From: Maribellus sp. CM-23
GTDB lineage: Bacteria; Bacteroidota; Bacteroidia; Bacteroidales; Prolixibacteraceae
NCBI RefSeq assembly: GCF_021354595.1
Contig: NZ_JADWYJ010000003.1
Location: 682,001-746,000, forward strand
Direction of reading: 5' to 3'
Length of the DNA: 64,000 nt
Of the stretch, positions 48,082 through 57,443 are shown in pieces. The first letter of the stretch is position 1. The number at the start of each line of letters is the position of its first letter. The notes below the pieces were generated by a model, which saw nothing but the letters and a program-made list of their open reading frames with translations, had not been told where the DNA came from and did no database searches. The translations under genes and the position numbers were made by a program.

Positions 48082-50808
48082 ATGAGCCTGAAATCTTTTA
48101 TCAGAAGAAACTTTCTGATTCTTTGCTTGAGTTGTTTTTCGCTGTTGTTAGTCGCCAAAACTACGGTAGTGAACAAAACGTGTGAATACCACGTGAATCC
48201 GATTGGGATCGATATTGTGCAACCTCGTTTGAGCTGGCAGTTACAGTCCGACGGGCAGAACATTATGCAGTCGGCCTACGAAATACGCGTAGCTGCTTCG
48301 GAGAGCGCATTAAACAGCACGGGAAAACTTATCTGGACTTCAGGAAAAGTAATTTCCACCAAATCGGTAAATGTGGTTTACGAAGGACCTGCTCTTGCAT
48401 CCATGCAACGCGTTTACTGGAAAGTTCGCATTTGGGACCAGGATGGAAAAGCAAGTGCCTGGAGCCAGCCTGCATTTTGGGAAACCGGTATTCTTCAACC
48501 TTCGGAATGGGAAGCTGAATGGATTACCCTGCCCAATGAGCCTGAAAACAAAACTTCACTCCCTGTGCATTATTACCGGAAAGAATTTTCAGCGTCGAAG
48601 AAGGTGAAGTCGGCAAGGATTTATGCTACTTCGCACGGATTGTATGAGTTATTCCTGAACGGCGAGAAAGTGGGCGACCAGCTTTTCACTCCTGGATGGA
48701 CGAGCTACAAAAATCGCCTGCAATACCAGACTTATGATGTTACGGATAGGCTGGGCAAGAGCAATGCCATTGGGGCACTTTTGGGAGACGGGTGGTATCG
48801 CGGATACATTGGCTTTAGTGGGCAACGAAGTTATTATGGAGACAAAACATCGCTGCTTGTGATGCTCAAAATCGATTATACCGATGGAAGCAGCGAAGTG
48901 ATTTCGAGCAACGACAGCTGGAAAGTGACAACGGGGGCTATTCTTGCTTCGGATATATACAACGGTGAGATGTACGATGCCAATCTGGAAATGCCCGGTT
49001 GGAAATCAAGCAATTTTGACGATTCTTTGTGGAAGCAGGCGGCGGTTGTAGCGCTTTCAAAAGATATGCTGGTAGCGCAGGAAGGTGTGCCGGTGAGGGC
49101 CGTTGAAACGCTTCAGCCCATTAAAAAGATGAATACTCCTGCGGGAGAACTGGTTTACGACATGGGCCAAAACATGGTGGGAAATATCCGGATCAGCCTT
49201 AAAGGCAACAAAGGAGATAAAGTAGTGATGCAATATGCCGAAGTGTTGGATAAAGACGGAAATTTCTACACTGCCAACCTGCGCGCTGCCCAATGTACTG
49301 ACACCTATATTTTTGCCGGGGACGGGGAAGTGGTTTACGAACCTCATTTTACCTTTCACGGTTTTCGTTTTGTAAAAATCAGCGGAGTTAGCAAAGAGCC
49401 AACTCTGGAGGATATCAAAGGAGTTGTGATTCACTCGGATATGCCTGCGACGGGTACTTTTGAATGCAGCAACGAACTGATCAACCTGTTGCAGCACAAT
49501 ATTCAGTGGGGACAAAAAGGAAATTTCCTGGATGTGCCAACCGACTGTCCGCAACGCGACGAACGCCTGGGATGGACCGGCGATGCACAGGTTTTTAGTA
49601 TGACCGCAGGCTACAATTTCAACGTGGCCGGTTTTTATACCAAATGGATGAAAGATGTGGAAAGCGACCAACTGGAAGACGGAAAAGTTCCGCATGTGAT
49701 TCCGGATGTTCTGAACAAACAAGGCGGGGCAACCGGTTGGGCCGATGCCGTGGCTGTTATTCCCTGGACGGTTTACAAAATTTATGGTGACACCCGCATT
49801 TTGGAAGAAAGCTACCCGGCGGTTACCAAATGGGTAGGGTACATGCAAAGCCGTGCCGGTGATGATTACCTGTGGACCGGCGACAATCATTTTGGCGATT
49901 GGCTGGCATTTGCCACCACTCGTTCCGACTATCCGGGAGCTACCACCGAAAAAGACCTGCTGGCCACCGCTTATTTTTATTATACTACCACGCTGACTGC
50001 AAAAATGGCTGGTATTCTGGGGAAAACCGAAGATCAGAAAAAATACGGGGAGTTGGCAGCCAACATCAAAGAGGCTTTTACAAAAGAGTTTGTAACGCCC
50101 AACGGACGCCTGGTTTCGCACACGCAAACGGCTTATGTGCTTGCGTTGTCGTTTGGATTGATTCCTGACGAACGGATGGAAAATGCTGCTGCTTACCTGG
50201 CGCAGGATGTCAGCAAGTTTGGCCATCTTACTACCGGATTTCTGGGAACTCCCTTGCTCTGTCATACGCTCTCGGGAATCGGGCGCGATGACCTGGCTTT
50301 TATGTTGCTAAACCGCAAAAAATACCCGTCGTGGTTGTACCCGGTAACACAGGGGGCGACCACCATTTGGGAGCGCTGGGACGGACAAAAGCCCGACGGA
50401 ACTTTTCAGGATGTGGGCATGAACAGCTTTAACCATTATGCATACGGAGCCATTGGTGAATGGCTGTACAGCTGGGTGGCCGGAATCAGCATCGATGAGG
50501 CCCATCCAGGGTACAAGCATTTTACGCTGGCTCCCCATCCGGGAGGTGAACTTACCTATGTGAACGCAAGTTTTGAGTCGGTGCACGGACGTATTTCTTC
50601 CAACTGGAAACTGAAAGAAGGCACTTTTGTTTACGATGTTGAAATTCCGGCCAACACAAGTGCGCAGGTAGTTTTACCCAATGCCGGACTGGAAGCCGTA
50701 AAAGCGCAGCTGACTGATACGGTAAAAGAAGTAAAACAAATAGGAGATGATGTGGTGGTAGAGCTCGGTTCCGGGAAATACCACTTCAGCTATCCGCTAA
50801 AGAAATAA
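48082..50808 (+). CDS. Alpha-L-rhamnosidase, glycoside hydrolase family 78
   Basis: The 908-residue secreted protein has a signal peptide (about 1-27) and N-terminal beta-sandwich domains: a fibronectin-like domain up to about 150, then the Bac_rhamnosid_N domain. The (alpha/alpha)6 catalytic barrel has the signature DCPQRDERLGWTGDAQ near residue 490, whose acidic residues belong to the active site. A C-terminal beta domain ends LGSGKYHFSYPLKK. It would release terminal rhamnose from plant or algal polysaccharides or glycosides. It leads a plus-strand cluster with Gfo/Idh oxidoreductases and DUF6807, which may process the released sugars. Confidence 0.92.
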   Translation: MSLKSFIRRNFLILCLSCFSLLLVAKTTVVNKTCEYHVNPIGIDIVQPRLSWQLQSDGQNIMQSAYEIRVAASESALNSTGKLIWTSGKVISTKSVNVVYEGPALASMQRVYWKVRIWDQDGKASAWSQPAFWETGILQPSEWEAEWITLPNEPENKTSLPVHYYRKEFSASKKVKSARIYATSHGLYELFLNGEKVGDQLFTPGWTSYKNRLQYQTYDVTDRLGKSNAIGALLGDGWYRGYIGFSGQRSYYGDKTSLLVMLKIDYTDGSSEVISSNDSWKVTTGAILASDIYNGEMYDANLEMPGWKSSNFDDSLWKQAAVVALSKDMLVAQEGVPVRAVETLQPIKKMNTPAGELVYDMGQNMVGNIRISLKGNKGDKVVMQYAEVLDKDGNFYTANLRAAQCTDTYIFAGDGEVVYEPHFTFHGFRFVKISGVSKEPTLEDIKGVVIHSDMPATGTFECSNELINLLQHNIQWGQKGNFLDVPTDCPQRDERLGWTGDAQVFSMTAGYNFNVAGFYTKWMKDVESDQLEDGKVPHVIPDVLNKQGGATGWADAVAVIPWTVYKIYGDTRILEESYPAVTKWVGYMQSRAGDDYLWTGDNHFGDWLAFATTRSDYPGATTEKDLLATAYFYYTTTLTAKMAGILGKTEDQKKYGELAANIKEAFTKEFVTPNGRLVSHTQTAYVLALSFGLIPDERMENAAAYLAQDVSKFGHLTTGFLGTPLLCHTLSGIGRDDLAFMLLNRKKYPSWLYPVTQGATTIWERWDGQKPDGTFQDVGMNSFNHYAYGAIGEWLYSWVAGISIDEAHPGYKHFTLAPHPGGELTYVNASFESVHGRISSNWKLKEGTFVYDVEIPANTSAQVVLPNAGLEAVKAQLTDTVKEVKQIGDDVVVELGSGKYHFSYPLKK

Positions 50809-50888
50809 AATAAATCTTTTGATAGTTTTGTGATGGGGTGATGAGAAAGGACGTAGAACGGAATTATCAAATACAAAAAATTAAGAGT

Positions 50889-52232
50889 ATGTCTGATAGA
50901 AGAGAATTTTTAAAGAAAATGTCAGTAGGGGCAGCCGGTGTGGCCATAGGTGGCAGCGCGGTGGGCATGTCGGCAAAGAGTTACAACAGGATCATCGGTG
51001 CCAACGATAAGCTAAACCTTGCAATTTTGGGGTTGGGGCGTCGTTTGGGGGCTTTCACCGAACCGATTGCGCGTAAGGAAAGCAATGTGGAGCTGCTTTA
51101 TTTGTGCGATGTAATGGAACATCAGCGTACCAATGCCGCAACCCGTTTTGCTAAAGTGTTGGATTACCAGCCCAAACTGGAAAACGATTTCAGAAAAATT
51201 CTGGAAGATCCGAAAGTAGATGCGATCATTAATGCCACGCCCGATCACTGGCACACACCCGGATCGATTATGGCCATGCAGGCCGGCAAGCATGTGTATG
51301 TTGAAAAGCCCTGCAGCCACAACATGCGTGAAAATGAAATGATTGTTACGGCTTCCAAAAAATACGATAAGGTGGTGCAAATGGGAAACCAGCAGCGTTC
51401 TTCGGGGCATACTATTCAGATTATTAAGGACATTCACGCCGGAGCGATTGGGGTGCCATATCGTGCGGTTGCTTTTTACCTCAACACAAGGGGAGAAGTG
51501 CCTGTGCAGAAAAAAGCAGCTGTTCCGTCAGGTTTGGACTGGGAAATCTGGCAGGGGCCTGCCATCCACCGCGATTATACCTCGGAAACATGGGATTACA
51601 ACTGGCACTGGTACGGATGGAACTACGGTACCGGAGAGCTGGGAAACAACGCCACACACGAGCTTGACGTGGCACGCTGGGCTCTGCAGGTAGATTATCC
51701 GAACAATGTGTTTGTGGAAGCCGGAAAACGCCACTTCTTTGAAGATGGCTGGGAAATGTACGATTCTATGTATGCAACCTTTAAGTTCGACAACGATAAA
51801 GTGATCAACTGGGATGGAAGAAGCCGCTCGGGCCAGGATACTTATGGTTTTGGGGGCCGCGGAACGCTCATTTTTGGTAGCGAGGGATCAGTGTTTGTTG
51901 ACCGGGGAAAATACATTTTGTACGACCGTGCCGGAAAAGTGGTTCGTGAATCCGGCGGTTCATCCAGTGAAGCCGGAACTGCCTTGGGTGGCGGTGGAGA
52001 CACTTCCACCGATCACGTAGCAAACTGGCTGGAAGGAATCCGCGGAAACCAGACACTGAACGCACCGATTGCAGATGCAACCGTAAGCCAGGCCATGGTT
52101 CACCATGCCAACGTTGCCTATCGTATCGGTCATGGTTTTGATATCTGTACCAAAACCGGTTTGATGTTCGATCGCGAAGCCATGCAGCTTTGGGGGCGCG
52201 AATACGATCCTGCCTGGGAACCGAAATTGTAA
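50889..52232 (+). CDS. Tat-exported Gfo/Idh/MocA-family oxidoreductase 1
   Basis: The start at 50889 (MSDRREFLKKMSVGAAG) gives 447 residues with a canonical twin-arginine signal, RREFLKK at residues 4-10. A Rossmann NAD(P) domain follows (LNLAILGLGRRLGA). The EKP motif is at 137-139 in HVYVEKPCSH. The C-terminal domain has many Trp/His residues (WDYNWHWYGWNYGTGELGN). Members oxidise or epimerise sugars, and some (GH109) use bound NAD+ to cleave alpha-N-acetylgalactosaminides; this protein could be of that type. It follows the GH78 gene by 80 bases. Confidence 0.87.
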   Translation: MSDRREFLKKMSVGAAGVAIGGSAVGMSAKSYNRIIGANDKLNLAILGLGRRLGAFTEPIARKESNVELLYLCDVMEHQRTNAATRFAKVLDYQPKLENDFRKILEDPKVDAIINATPDHWHTPGSIMAMQAGKHVYVEKPCSHNMRENEMIVTASKKYDKVVQMGNQQRSSGHTIQIIKDIHAGAIGVPYRAVAFYLNTRGEVPVQKKAAVPSGLDWEIWQGPAIHRDYTSETWDYNWHWYGWNYGTGELGNNATHELDVARWALQVDYPNNVFVEAGKRHFFEDGWEMYDSMYATFKFDNDKVINWDGRSRSGQDTYGFGGRGTLIFGSEGSVFVDRGKYILYDRAGKVVRESGGSSSEAGTALGGGGDTSTDHVANWLEGIRGNQTLNAPIADATVSQAMVHHANVAYRIGHGFDICTKTGLMFDREAMQLWGREYDPAWEPKL

Positions 52233-52256
52233 AAACTGATTTGATATAAACAGAAC

Positions 52257-52284
52257 GAAAGGGCCTTCTCGCGGAGGTCCTTTC
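52257..52284 (+). terminator. Terminator after oxidoreductase 1
   Basis: GAAAGGgCCT (52257-52266) pairs with AGGtCCTTTC (52275-52284), followed by TTTTG. It separates oxidoreductase 1 from the ApbE-like gene, so the cluster has at least two transcription units. Confidence 0.75.
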
Positions 52285-52367
52285 TTTTGTTACGGGCATT
52301 TTGATAGTTTTTGTCAGAGAGATTCTTAATTTTACCGGCAATGCAATAAACCAATAAAACAGTACTT

Positions 52368-53306
52368 ATGTCAGAGCCTACTATTTACAGTGATACTTTC
52401 GGCCTGTTTGGGGTAAACACCGATGTGGTGCTGGTGGGAGTGGAGGAAGACCACGCCCGAAGAGTCACTGACTTATTAAAAGCCGAACTGGAACAACTCG
52501 AACGCGAAATAAGCCGTTCCAATCCTTCTTCCTTTGTCCTGAAAACGGATCATTCACCCAAAGATAAATGGATCAAATGCTCGCCCGACTTTTTCGATGT
52601 GTTGCTGCTTTGTTCCGATTTTTATGAAATGAGCAACGGAGCCTTCGACATTACAATGGGGCCGCTTGCTGCATTATGGAGTTCTTCAGAAGAGGTGTCG
52701 GAAGAAGAAGTACTGGCGGTTAAACAATGCTGCGGCTTTGACAAAGTAGAGCTCGATCCCGAACATTTGCGTTTTCGCTTTCTGGAGGAGGGGATGCAGC
52801 TCGATTTTTCCTTTATTGAACTGGCGTATGCCCTCGATTTGCTAAAACCCTTGCTCAAAGATGAAGGCGTGGAAAATGCCATCGTTAATTTTGAAGAAAG
52901 GGCTGTGCTGGCACTGGGGCATCATCCGGTGGGAGAGGCCTGGCCGATTGGGATTCGGAACATGCAGGACCCGCACGAATTTTTGCAGTTTTTTGAGATG
53001 AAAGACAGTGCCTGCATCAGCGACGGAACCGTTTTTCTTCGGGAAGATGCCGAAGGAATGCAGGAAAGAGTGCTTGTGAATCCCGAAAGTGGTGACGTGT
53101 TGGAGGGTGTAAAAACGGTTTCGGTGAAAACCGGTGCGGCCACCATGGGAGCATTTTTGGCAAGGGTGTGGCTCATCCTTCCTGAAAATGACAAATCGAT
53201 TTTAGCCGATCAGTTGCGCGATATTGAAATATTTGAAGCGGAATACCTGGAAGATGACATCCGGACCAAACTAACGATATTAAACGGAGAGGAGGAAGAT
53301 GAGTAA
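52368..53306 (+). CDS. ApbE-like protein, probably lacking flavin-transferase activity
   Basis: The 312-residue protein has the overall ApbE (FAD:protein FMN transferase) layout: an N-terminal MGTxF-like strand followed by an LEREISRSNPSS helix end, GAFDITMGPLAALW near 95, and a C-terminal NPESGD region (about 242-247). Several hallmarks of active ApbE are missing. The DLGGIAKGYAVD stretch is here LDFSFIELAYALD. INxGG is VNFEE. The final metal-binding ADA-type aspartate reads MGA (ATMGAFLA). There is no signal peptide. It overlaps the DUF6807 gene by 8 bases, so the two are translated together. It may have acquired a new role in sugar processing (inference). Confidence 0.7.
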   Translation: MSEPTIYSDTFGLFGVNTDVVLVGVEEDHARRVTDLLKAELEQLEREISRSNPSSFVLKTDHSPKDKWIKCSPDFFDVLLLCSDFYEMSNGAFDITMGPLAALWSSSEEVSEEEVLAVKQCCGFDKVELDPEHLRFRFLEEGMQLDFSFIELAYALDLLKPLLKDEGVENAIVNFEERAVLALGHHPVGEAWPIGIRNMQDPHEFLQFFEMKDSACISDGTVFLREDAEGMQERVLVNPESGDVLEGVKTVSVKTGAATMGAFLARVWLILPENDKSILADQLRDIEIFEAEYLEDDIRTKLTILNGEEEDE

Positions 53307-54231
53307 AGTTATCCTGCTGTCCTTTGTTGTTTTCTGGTGGGGGATAACCGCTGTTTCGGCGCAGTTATCCATGCAGAAAACCGGCGAAGGAATCCTGATC
53401 ACCGAAAATAAGAAAGAGGTTTTGCTGTATCGTACCACTCCCAAAAGCATGAACGGCGAGTACGAACGCACCAATTATATTCACCCTTTGTATAGTTTGA
53501 ACGGAAAGGTGCTGACCGAGGATTTTCCTTCTGATCATCCGCACCACCGGGGCATATTTTGGGCCTGGCACCAGGTGTGGATCGGCGAACAAAGAATAAG
53601 CGACGGGTGGGAGCTCAAAGACTTTGAGCAAACGCTCACTGAAGTTGAGTTTATGAAAAATTCCTCCGGGATTGTGGAGATAAAAACCGAGGTGGAGTGG
53701 AAATCCGAAAAATGGAAAAAGAAGGGGGAGAAAGTTCCTTATCTGCAGGAAAAAGCCTCAATCACGGTTCATCCGACTACCGGAAATGTACGGAAAATTG
53801 ATTTTGAAATCCGCTTACTGGCCCTTGAAGAAGGATTGAAGTTGGGCGGAGCGGAAAATGAAAAAGGCTACGGAGGCTTTTCTGTTCGGCTCGATTTACC
53901 AGAAGATGTTGCTTTCTCTGGTTCCGAGGGTAAAATTGAACCGCAGGAAACAGCTGTTCAGTCAAACGGGTATGTACAGGTGTCGGGCAGTTTTGATCCG
54001 GAAAAGAAAGAAAGCGGAGTGGTCATGGTCGATCGTTCCGAAAATCCCGGATATCCGCAGCCCTGGATTCTTCGTGCAAAAAACAGCATGCAGAACGTGG
54101 TTTGGCCCGGTAGGGAAGCGGTGGCTGTTTCTACTGACAAGCCGGTAGTACTGAAATATTCACTTCTGGTATACCAGGAAAAACTGAACAGAAATAAAAT
54201 TGAAAAGGTCATGGGGCGGAATTGTCCGTAA
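53299..54231 (+). CDS. DUF6807 (PmoA-annotated) secreted protein
   Basis: The 310-residue protein has a signal peptide (1-21, ending VSAQ). It has the beta-rich fold and the hallmark DHPHHRGIFWAW near residues 78-89. This family is named DUF6807 and is often mislabelled 'methane oxygenase PmoA'; it is found beside Gfo/Idh oxidoreductases in Bacteroidota and Planctomycetota. Its function is unproven, and a role in handling oxidised (keto) sugars is inferred only from context. It starts inside the end of the ApbE-like gene. Confidence 0.78.
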   Translation: MSKVILLSFVVFWWGITAVSAQLSMQKTGEGILITENKKEVLLYRTTPKSMNGEYERTNYIHPLYSLNGKVLTEDFPSDHPHHRGIFWAWHQVWIGEQRISDGWELKDFEQTLTEVEFMKNSSGIVEIKTEVEWKSEKWKKKGEKVPYLQEKASITVHPTTGNVRKIDFEIRLLALEEGLKLGGAENEKGYGGFSVRLDLPEDVAFSGSEGKIEPQETAVQSNGYVQVSGSFDPEKKESGVVMVDRSENPGYPQPWILRAKNSMQNVVWPGREAVAVSTDKPVVLKYSLLVYQEKLNRNKIEKVMGRNCP

Positions 54232-54410
54232 AGTGGCTTTCAATGCGTAAATAAAATGTTATTCAAGGTGAATCGGTCAAGCGGTTTGCCGGGATTTCTT
54301 CAGATTTAGCTTATTTTTAAGGGCAATATCCAATAAACCTAAATTTCGTGGTCTGTCATCGTAAAGTTATTTTCAGTAAGCAGGCCGCAGAAATCAGAAA
54401 AATATCAGAC

Positions 54411-55724
54411 ATGAGTTCTAACAGAAGAGAATTTATCCGGAATTCGGCCATTGCAGCCGCGGCTGTAAGTGTTGCTCCTACTATTTTGAATGCCTGTGCT
54501 TCTCCGGCTGAGAAGATAAATGTGGCATTGATCGGTTGCCGGTCGATGGGTTTTAGCGACCTGAAAAGTTTTTTGCGCACCGAAAACAACGTGGACTGTG
54601 TGGCCCTTTGCGATGTGGATGCCAAGGTGTTGGAGAGCAAGGCGGCAGAGGTGGAGAAAATGACTTCGAAGCGTCCGGCAGAATACAAGGATTTCCGGCA
54701 GGTGCTCGAAAACCCGGAAGTGGATGCAGTGATCATTGGTACACCCGATCACTGGCACGCCAACATGATGATACAGGCTTTGCAGGCCGGAAAACATGTG
54801 TACGTTGAAAAACCGATGGGACACAGCATTGAGGAGTGCAATGCCATGGTGGCGGCACAGGCAAAATACCCCGACGTAAAAGTACAGGTAGGGATGTGGC
54901 AGCGGAGTTCCAAACATTGGTTCGAGGCGGCTGAAATTGTAAAATCGGGTGAGCTGGGCAATGTACACCTGGTAAAAGCCTGGATCTATAAAGGCTACGA
55001 CGAACCCTATCCCTACATCGCTGATTCGGAAGCACCCGATTATGTGGATTATGATATGTGGCTTGGTCCGGCTCCCAAACGGCCGTTCAATATGAACCGT
55101 TTTCACTACAATTTCCGTTGGTGGTGGGATTATGCGGGTGGAGCAATGACCGACTGGGGGGTTCACCTGCTCGATTTTGCATTGTATGCGATGGATGCAG
55201 ATATGCCAACGTCTGTTTCTCCGGGCGGTGGTATTTTCTACCACGAAAAAGGAGCCATTGAAACACCCGATATTCAGCAGGCAATTTATGCCTATCCCGA
55301 TCATACGCTGATTTGGGAGTGTGGCCTGAACCCGGGAATTGGTCCTTACCAACGGGCACACGGTGTAGCTTACGTGGGGCAAAAAGGAACGCTGGTAGTG
55401 AGCCGTAACGGCTACGAGTTGATCCCCGACCGGAGCAACGAACTCAAAGGACCGTTCTTTGAAGCCCGTTCACAAAAAGAATATGGCGATGGCTTGGATG
55501 AGCATGTGGCAAATTTCCTGGCAGCCATTCGCAAGGGCGATACTTTGAATGCCCCGGTGGAAGTAGGTGCCAAAACCGCGATCGTTTCCGAGATGGGGAA
55601 CATTGCTTACCGCGTCGGACAGCGCATTCACTGGGACAATGCCAGCCAATCGTTCCGGGAAGACGCAGCCAACCAACTGGCCAAACTGAATTACAATCCC
55701 GACTGGCCTTTGCCACGGGTATAG
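54411..55724 (+). CDS. Tat-exported Gfo/Idh/MocA-family oxidoreductase 2
   Basis: The start at 54411 (MSSNRREFIRNSAIAAAA) gives 437 residues with a twin-arginine signal (RREF at 5-8) and a lipobox-like LNAC near residue 28, so it may be lipidated in the periplasm. The NAD-binding strand is KINVALIGCRSMG. The EKP motif is near 131-133 in HVYVEKPMGH. The C-terminal half has FRWWWDYAGGAMTDWGVH, typical of the family. It is related to, but clearly distinct from, oxidoreductase 1. It lies 180 bases after DUF6807 and ends the cluster. Confidence 0.88.
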   Translation: MSSNRREFIRNSAIAAAAVSVAPTILNACASPAEKINVALIGCRSMGFSDLKSFLRTENNVDCVALCDVDAKVLESKAAEVEKMTSKRPAEYKDFRQVLENPEVDAVIIGTPDHWHANMMIQALQAGKHVYVEKPMGHSIEECNAMVAAQAKYPDVKVQVGMWQRSSKHWFEAAEIVKSGELGNVHLVKAWIYKGYDEPYPYIADSEAPDYVDYDMWLGPAPKRPFNMNRFHYNFRWWWDYAGGAMTDWGVHLLDFALYAMDADMPTSVSPGGGIFYHEKGAIETPDIQQAIYAYPDHTLIWECGLNPGIGPYQRAHGVAYVGQKGTLVVSRNGYELIPDRSNELKGPFFEARSQKEYGDGLDEHVANFLAAIRKGDTLNAPVEVGAKTAIVSEMGNIAYRVGQRIHWDNASQSFREDAANQLAKLNYNPDWPLPRV

Positions 55725-55774
55725 TTTTTCGGGATATATTAACCAATACTTTTTTGCGTATTTGGTTAGTCAAA

Positions 55775-55815
55775 AGACCCGTTCTTTATGAGTTATAACC
55801 ATAGAGAACGGGTCT
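55775..55815 (+). terminator. Terminator of the carbohydrate cluster
   Basis: Eleven-base perfect arms AGACCCGTTCT (55775-55785) and AGAACGGGTCT (55805-55815) are followed by CTTTTG. The loop is 19 bases. Confidence 0.8.
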
Positions 55816-55940
55816 CTTTTGTAATACTGAAAATAGGTGAATCCTTTTTCCCGATGGTTGTGCGGGAGAGAGGGATTTTCCGTTGCCGGCTAAGCGATGG
55901 ACGGCCAAAATTCCGGATATACAGCCTGCGTATAAGAAAC

Positions 55941-56010
55941 TTTTGTTAATTTAGTGGCTTACCAAAAGGAGACACCCGAGCCGCTTAACAGCAAGAAAAT
56001 TTTCACCCCG
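55941..56010. repeat. Repeated leader-like element, copy 1
   Basis: About 70 bases match 60533-60604 in order: CTTTTGTTAA, TTAGTG, GACACCCGAG, then CAGC-GA and CACC. By eye roughly two-thirds of the bases agree. Each copy stands 145-150 bases upstream of an AT-rich gene of unknown function. Confidence 0.5.
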
Positions 56011-56154
56011 GGAGATGTAAAAAGCGTTTATTACCGTTAGTGCGGTAATACAGAAGCATACATATCAACGTTCCGGCAAGCTTTGGCGATTTTCCACAGG
56101 TAAAAAATAAAAGACAAGCGTATATGGATGATTTTTTATTATAAATAACAGGTT

Positions 56155-56493
56155 ATGAATAAGTTTAAGTTTTTGTTTTTTTTAGTTGGATTTCTTGTGA
56201 TTGCTTCATGTTCAAAAGATGAATTTAAAACCGAGGGAGAGTTAATGGGAGAAAAAGTTCAGCAACTTGCAAATCGTGAAGATATTAGTTCTGTTGTAGC
56301 ATATCTGGCAGATCTTAATGGAGGTTATACAACCTACCGGAAGAGTGATGAGGCAAGATTTTTTAAGATTGAAGGGCAAGTAATACTCGTTGGCAGGTCG
56401 TACTATAACTTAGGTAAACTGGTGAAATACAAGATTGTGTACGATAACACAAAGAGTAAGATTTTAGAATTGTACTTCGAAGGATATCAATAA
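56155..56493 (+). CDS. Small lipoprotein of unknown function
   Basis: The 112-residue protein has a lipoprotein signal with lipobox VIASC, placing the modified Cys at residue 19, followed by SKDEF. The mature part is about 94 residues, mixed alpha/beta, with no recognised domain. The segment EARFFKIEGQVILVG followed by a final beta-rich part suggests a small sandwich. The gene is AT-richer than the flanking genes. It stands alone on the plus strand, downstream of the repeated leader element. Confidence 0.65.
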   Translation: MNKFKFLFFLVGFLVIASCSKDEFKTEGELMGEKVQQLANREDISSVVAYLADLNGGYTTYRKSDEARFFKIEGQVILVGRSYYNLGKLVKYKIVYDNTKSKILELYFEGYQ

Positions 56494-56555
56494 TGCATTT
56501 CTCCGACGCTCAGGTGCATGCGCCGGGTTTGGTTGGCAAGTAGTTTTTACCAAAA

Positions 56556-56594
56556 ATTAACCCGGCTCAATGTAAAATCTTGAGCCGGGTTAAT
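56556..56594 (-). terminator. Terminator of sortase-tail protein gene 1
   Basis: Perfect 15-base arms ATTAACCCGGCTCAA (56556-56570) and TTGAGCCGGGTTAAT (56580-56594) enclose a 9-base loop. On the minus strand the stem is followed by TTTTTGG. A nearly identical copy follows gene 2 at 58028-58066. Confidence 0.9.
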
Positions 56595-56669
56595 GTATCT
56601 GAATGTAAGGTCAGAATTTATTCCGATTTGGAAATCGAACAAATCTTCACCTTCTATTCTGTTTTGTTT

Positions 56670-57443
56670 TTAGGCAGCCAGTTGCCTTTTTCTGAAACGA
56701 ATTACTGCAAGCAATCCAATGGACAGAAACACAAGAGCAATGGCCCAGTAAGGAACAGGAACAAAAATGGTATTAGGGCTACCGGTACCACCTACCACAA
56801 AGGTTGAGCCTATGCTGGCATTCATGGCTGCAATTCCGTCACTGTTTATGGTAATGTCTTCGTAACTACTCGATGGCACTGTTTTATCCAAGGCAACATT
56901 GGCATAAATTATTCCATTTCCCAGGTCGTTGTGAATGGCGATTCCGGTGGTATTCGATGGACTGTAATGCTGATTTATGGTCTCATAACTGTTGCTCGCA
57001 GCACACAATGTAAAATCAAAAGTTCCGGAAGCCGGCTCTGATAAATATCTTTTTATATGCAGCACAGCACTGGTTATGGGGGGGGTAATGCCATAACTGC
57101 TTAAATTGCGTAAATCAACGGCAAAAAAGTTATTATACACAGTGTTGTTATAATCACCACAAATATAATTTGTATTTCCAGCTTGATGTTCACCGGTCTT
57201 TTTATACCAGCCACTGTTTAACAGGGGAACCGTAATGCCGTTAATGATAAATGCATTATTGACATCAGAGCTGGAAGAGGAAAAAACAACATTGGGAGTA
57301 GCACTTGTAATGGTAGCAGAGCGCAAAACAGGAAGTCCGTCGGGCGTTGTGGTCCCGGTTTGGGCAAAAACAGTTACTCCTGCCATGACATTCAGAATAA
57401 GTATGGCAACGAAAATCTTAAGGGAAAGAAAGCATTTTTTCAT
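56670..57443 (-). CDS. Secreted protein with C-terminal sorting-like tail, paralog 1
   Basis: The start at 57443 (MKKCFLSLKI) gives 257 residues with a signal peptide to about VFAQ. It is a beta-rich mature domain with paired segments such as GITVPLLNSGWY. Its C-terminus is tripartite: a VPVPYWAI motif, a hydrophobic helix of about 20 residues and a basic RFRKRQ end. This resembles PEP-CTERM/exosortase-type or other anchor tails (inference; not a known PEP-CTERM). Paralog 2 (58132-58905) has the same length and an almost identical tail. The longer frame from 57491 adds 16 residues before the obvious signal. Confidence 0.75.
   Translation of the reverse strand: MKKCFLSLKIFVAILILNVMAGVTVFAQTGTTTPDGLPVLRSATITSATPNVVFSSSSSDVNNAFIINGITVPLLNSGWYKKTGEHQAGNTNYICGDYNNTVYNNFFAVDLRNLSSYGITPPITSAVLHIKRYLSEPASGTFDFTLCAASNSYETINQHYSPSNTTGIAIHNDLGNGIIYANVALDKTVPSSSYEDITINSDGIAAMNASIGSTFVVGGTGSPNTIFVPVPYWAIALVFLSIGLLAVIRFRKRQLAA

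Larger units (their letters stand above)
55725..56154. other. Non-coding gap with terminator and a repeated leader-like element
   Basis: After the oxidoreductase terminator there is no recognisable gene. A segment at about 55941-56010 is shared with 60533-60604. It contains TTTTGTTAA, ACACCCGAG and CAGCaaGA-type blocks. A small inverted repeat (TTACCG / CGGTAA) lies at 56031-56047. Confidence 0.55.

Noticed and set aside
53299..54231. Methane/ammonia oxygenase subunit PmoA
   Set aside because: The secreted beta-rich protein with DHPHHRG fits DUF6807; the PmoA label is a database mis-naming, and true PmoA is a polytopic membrane protein.
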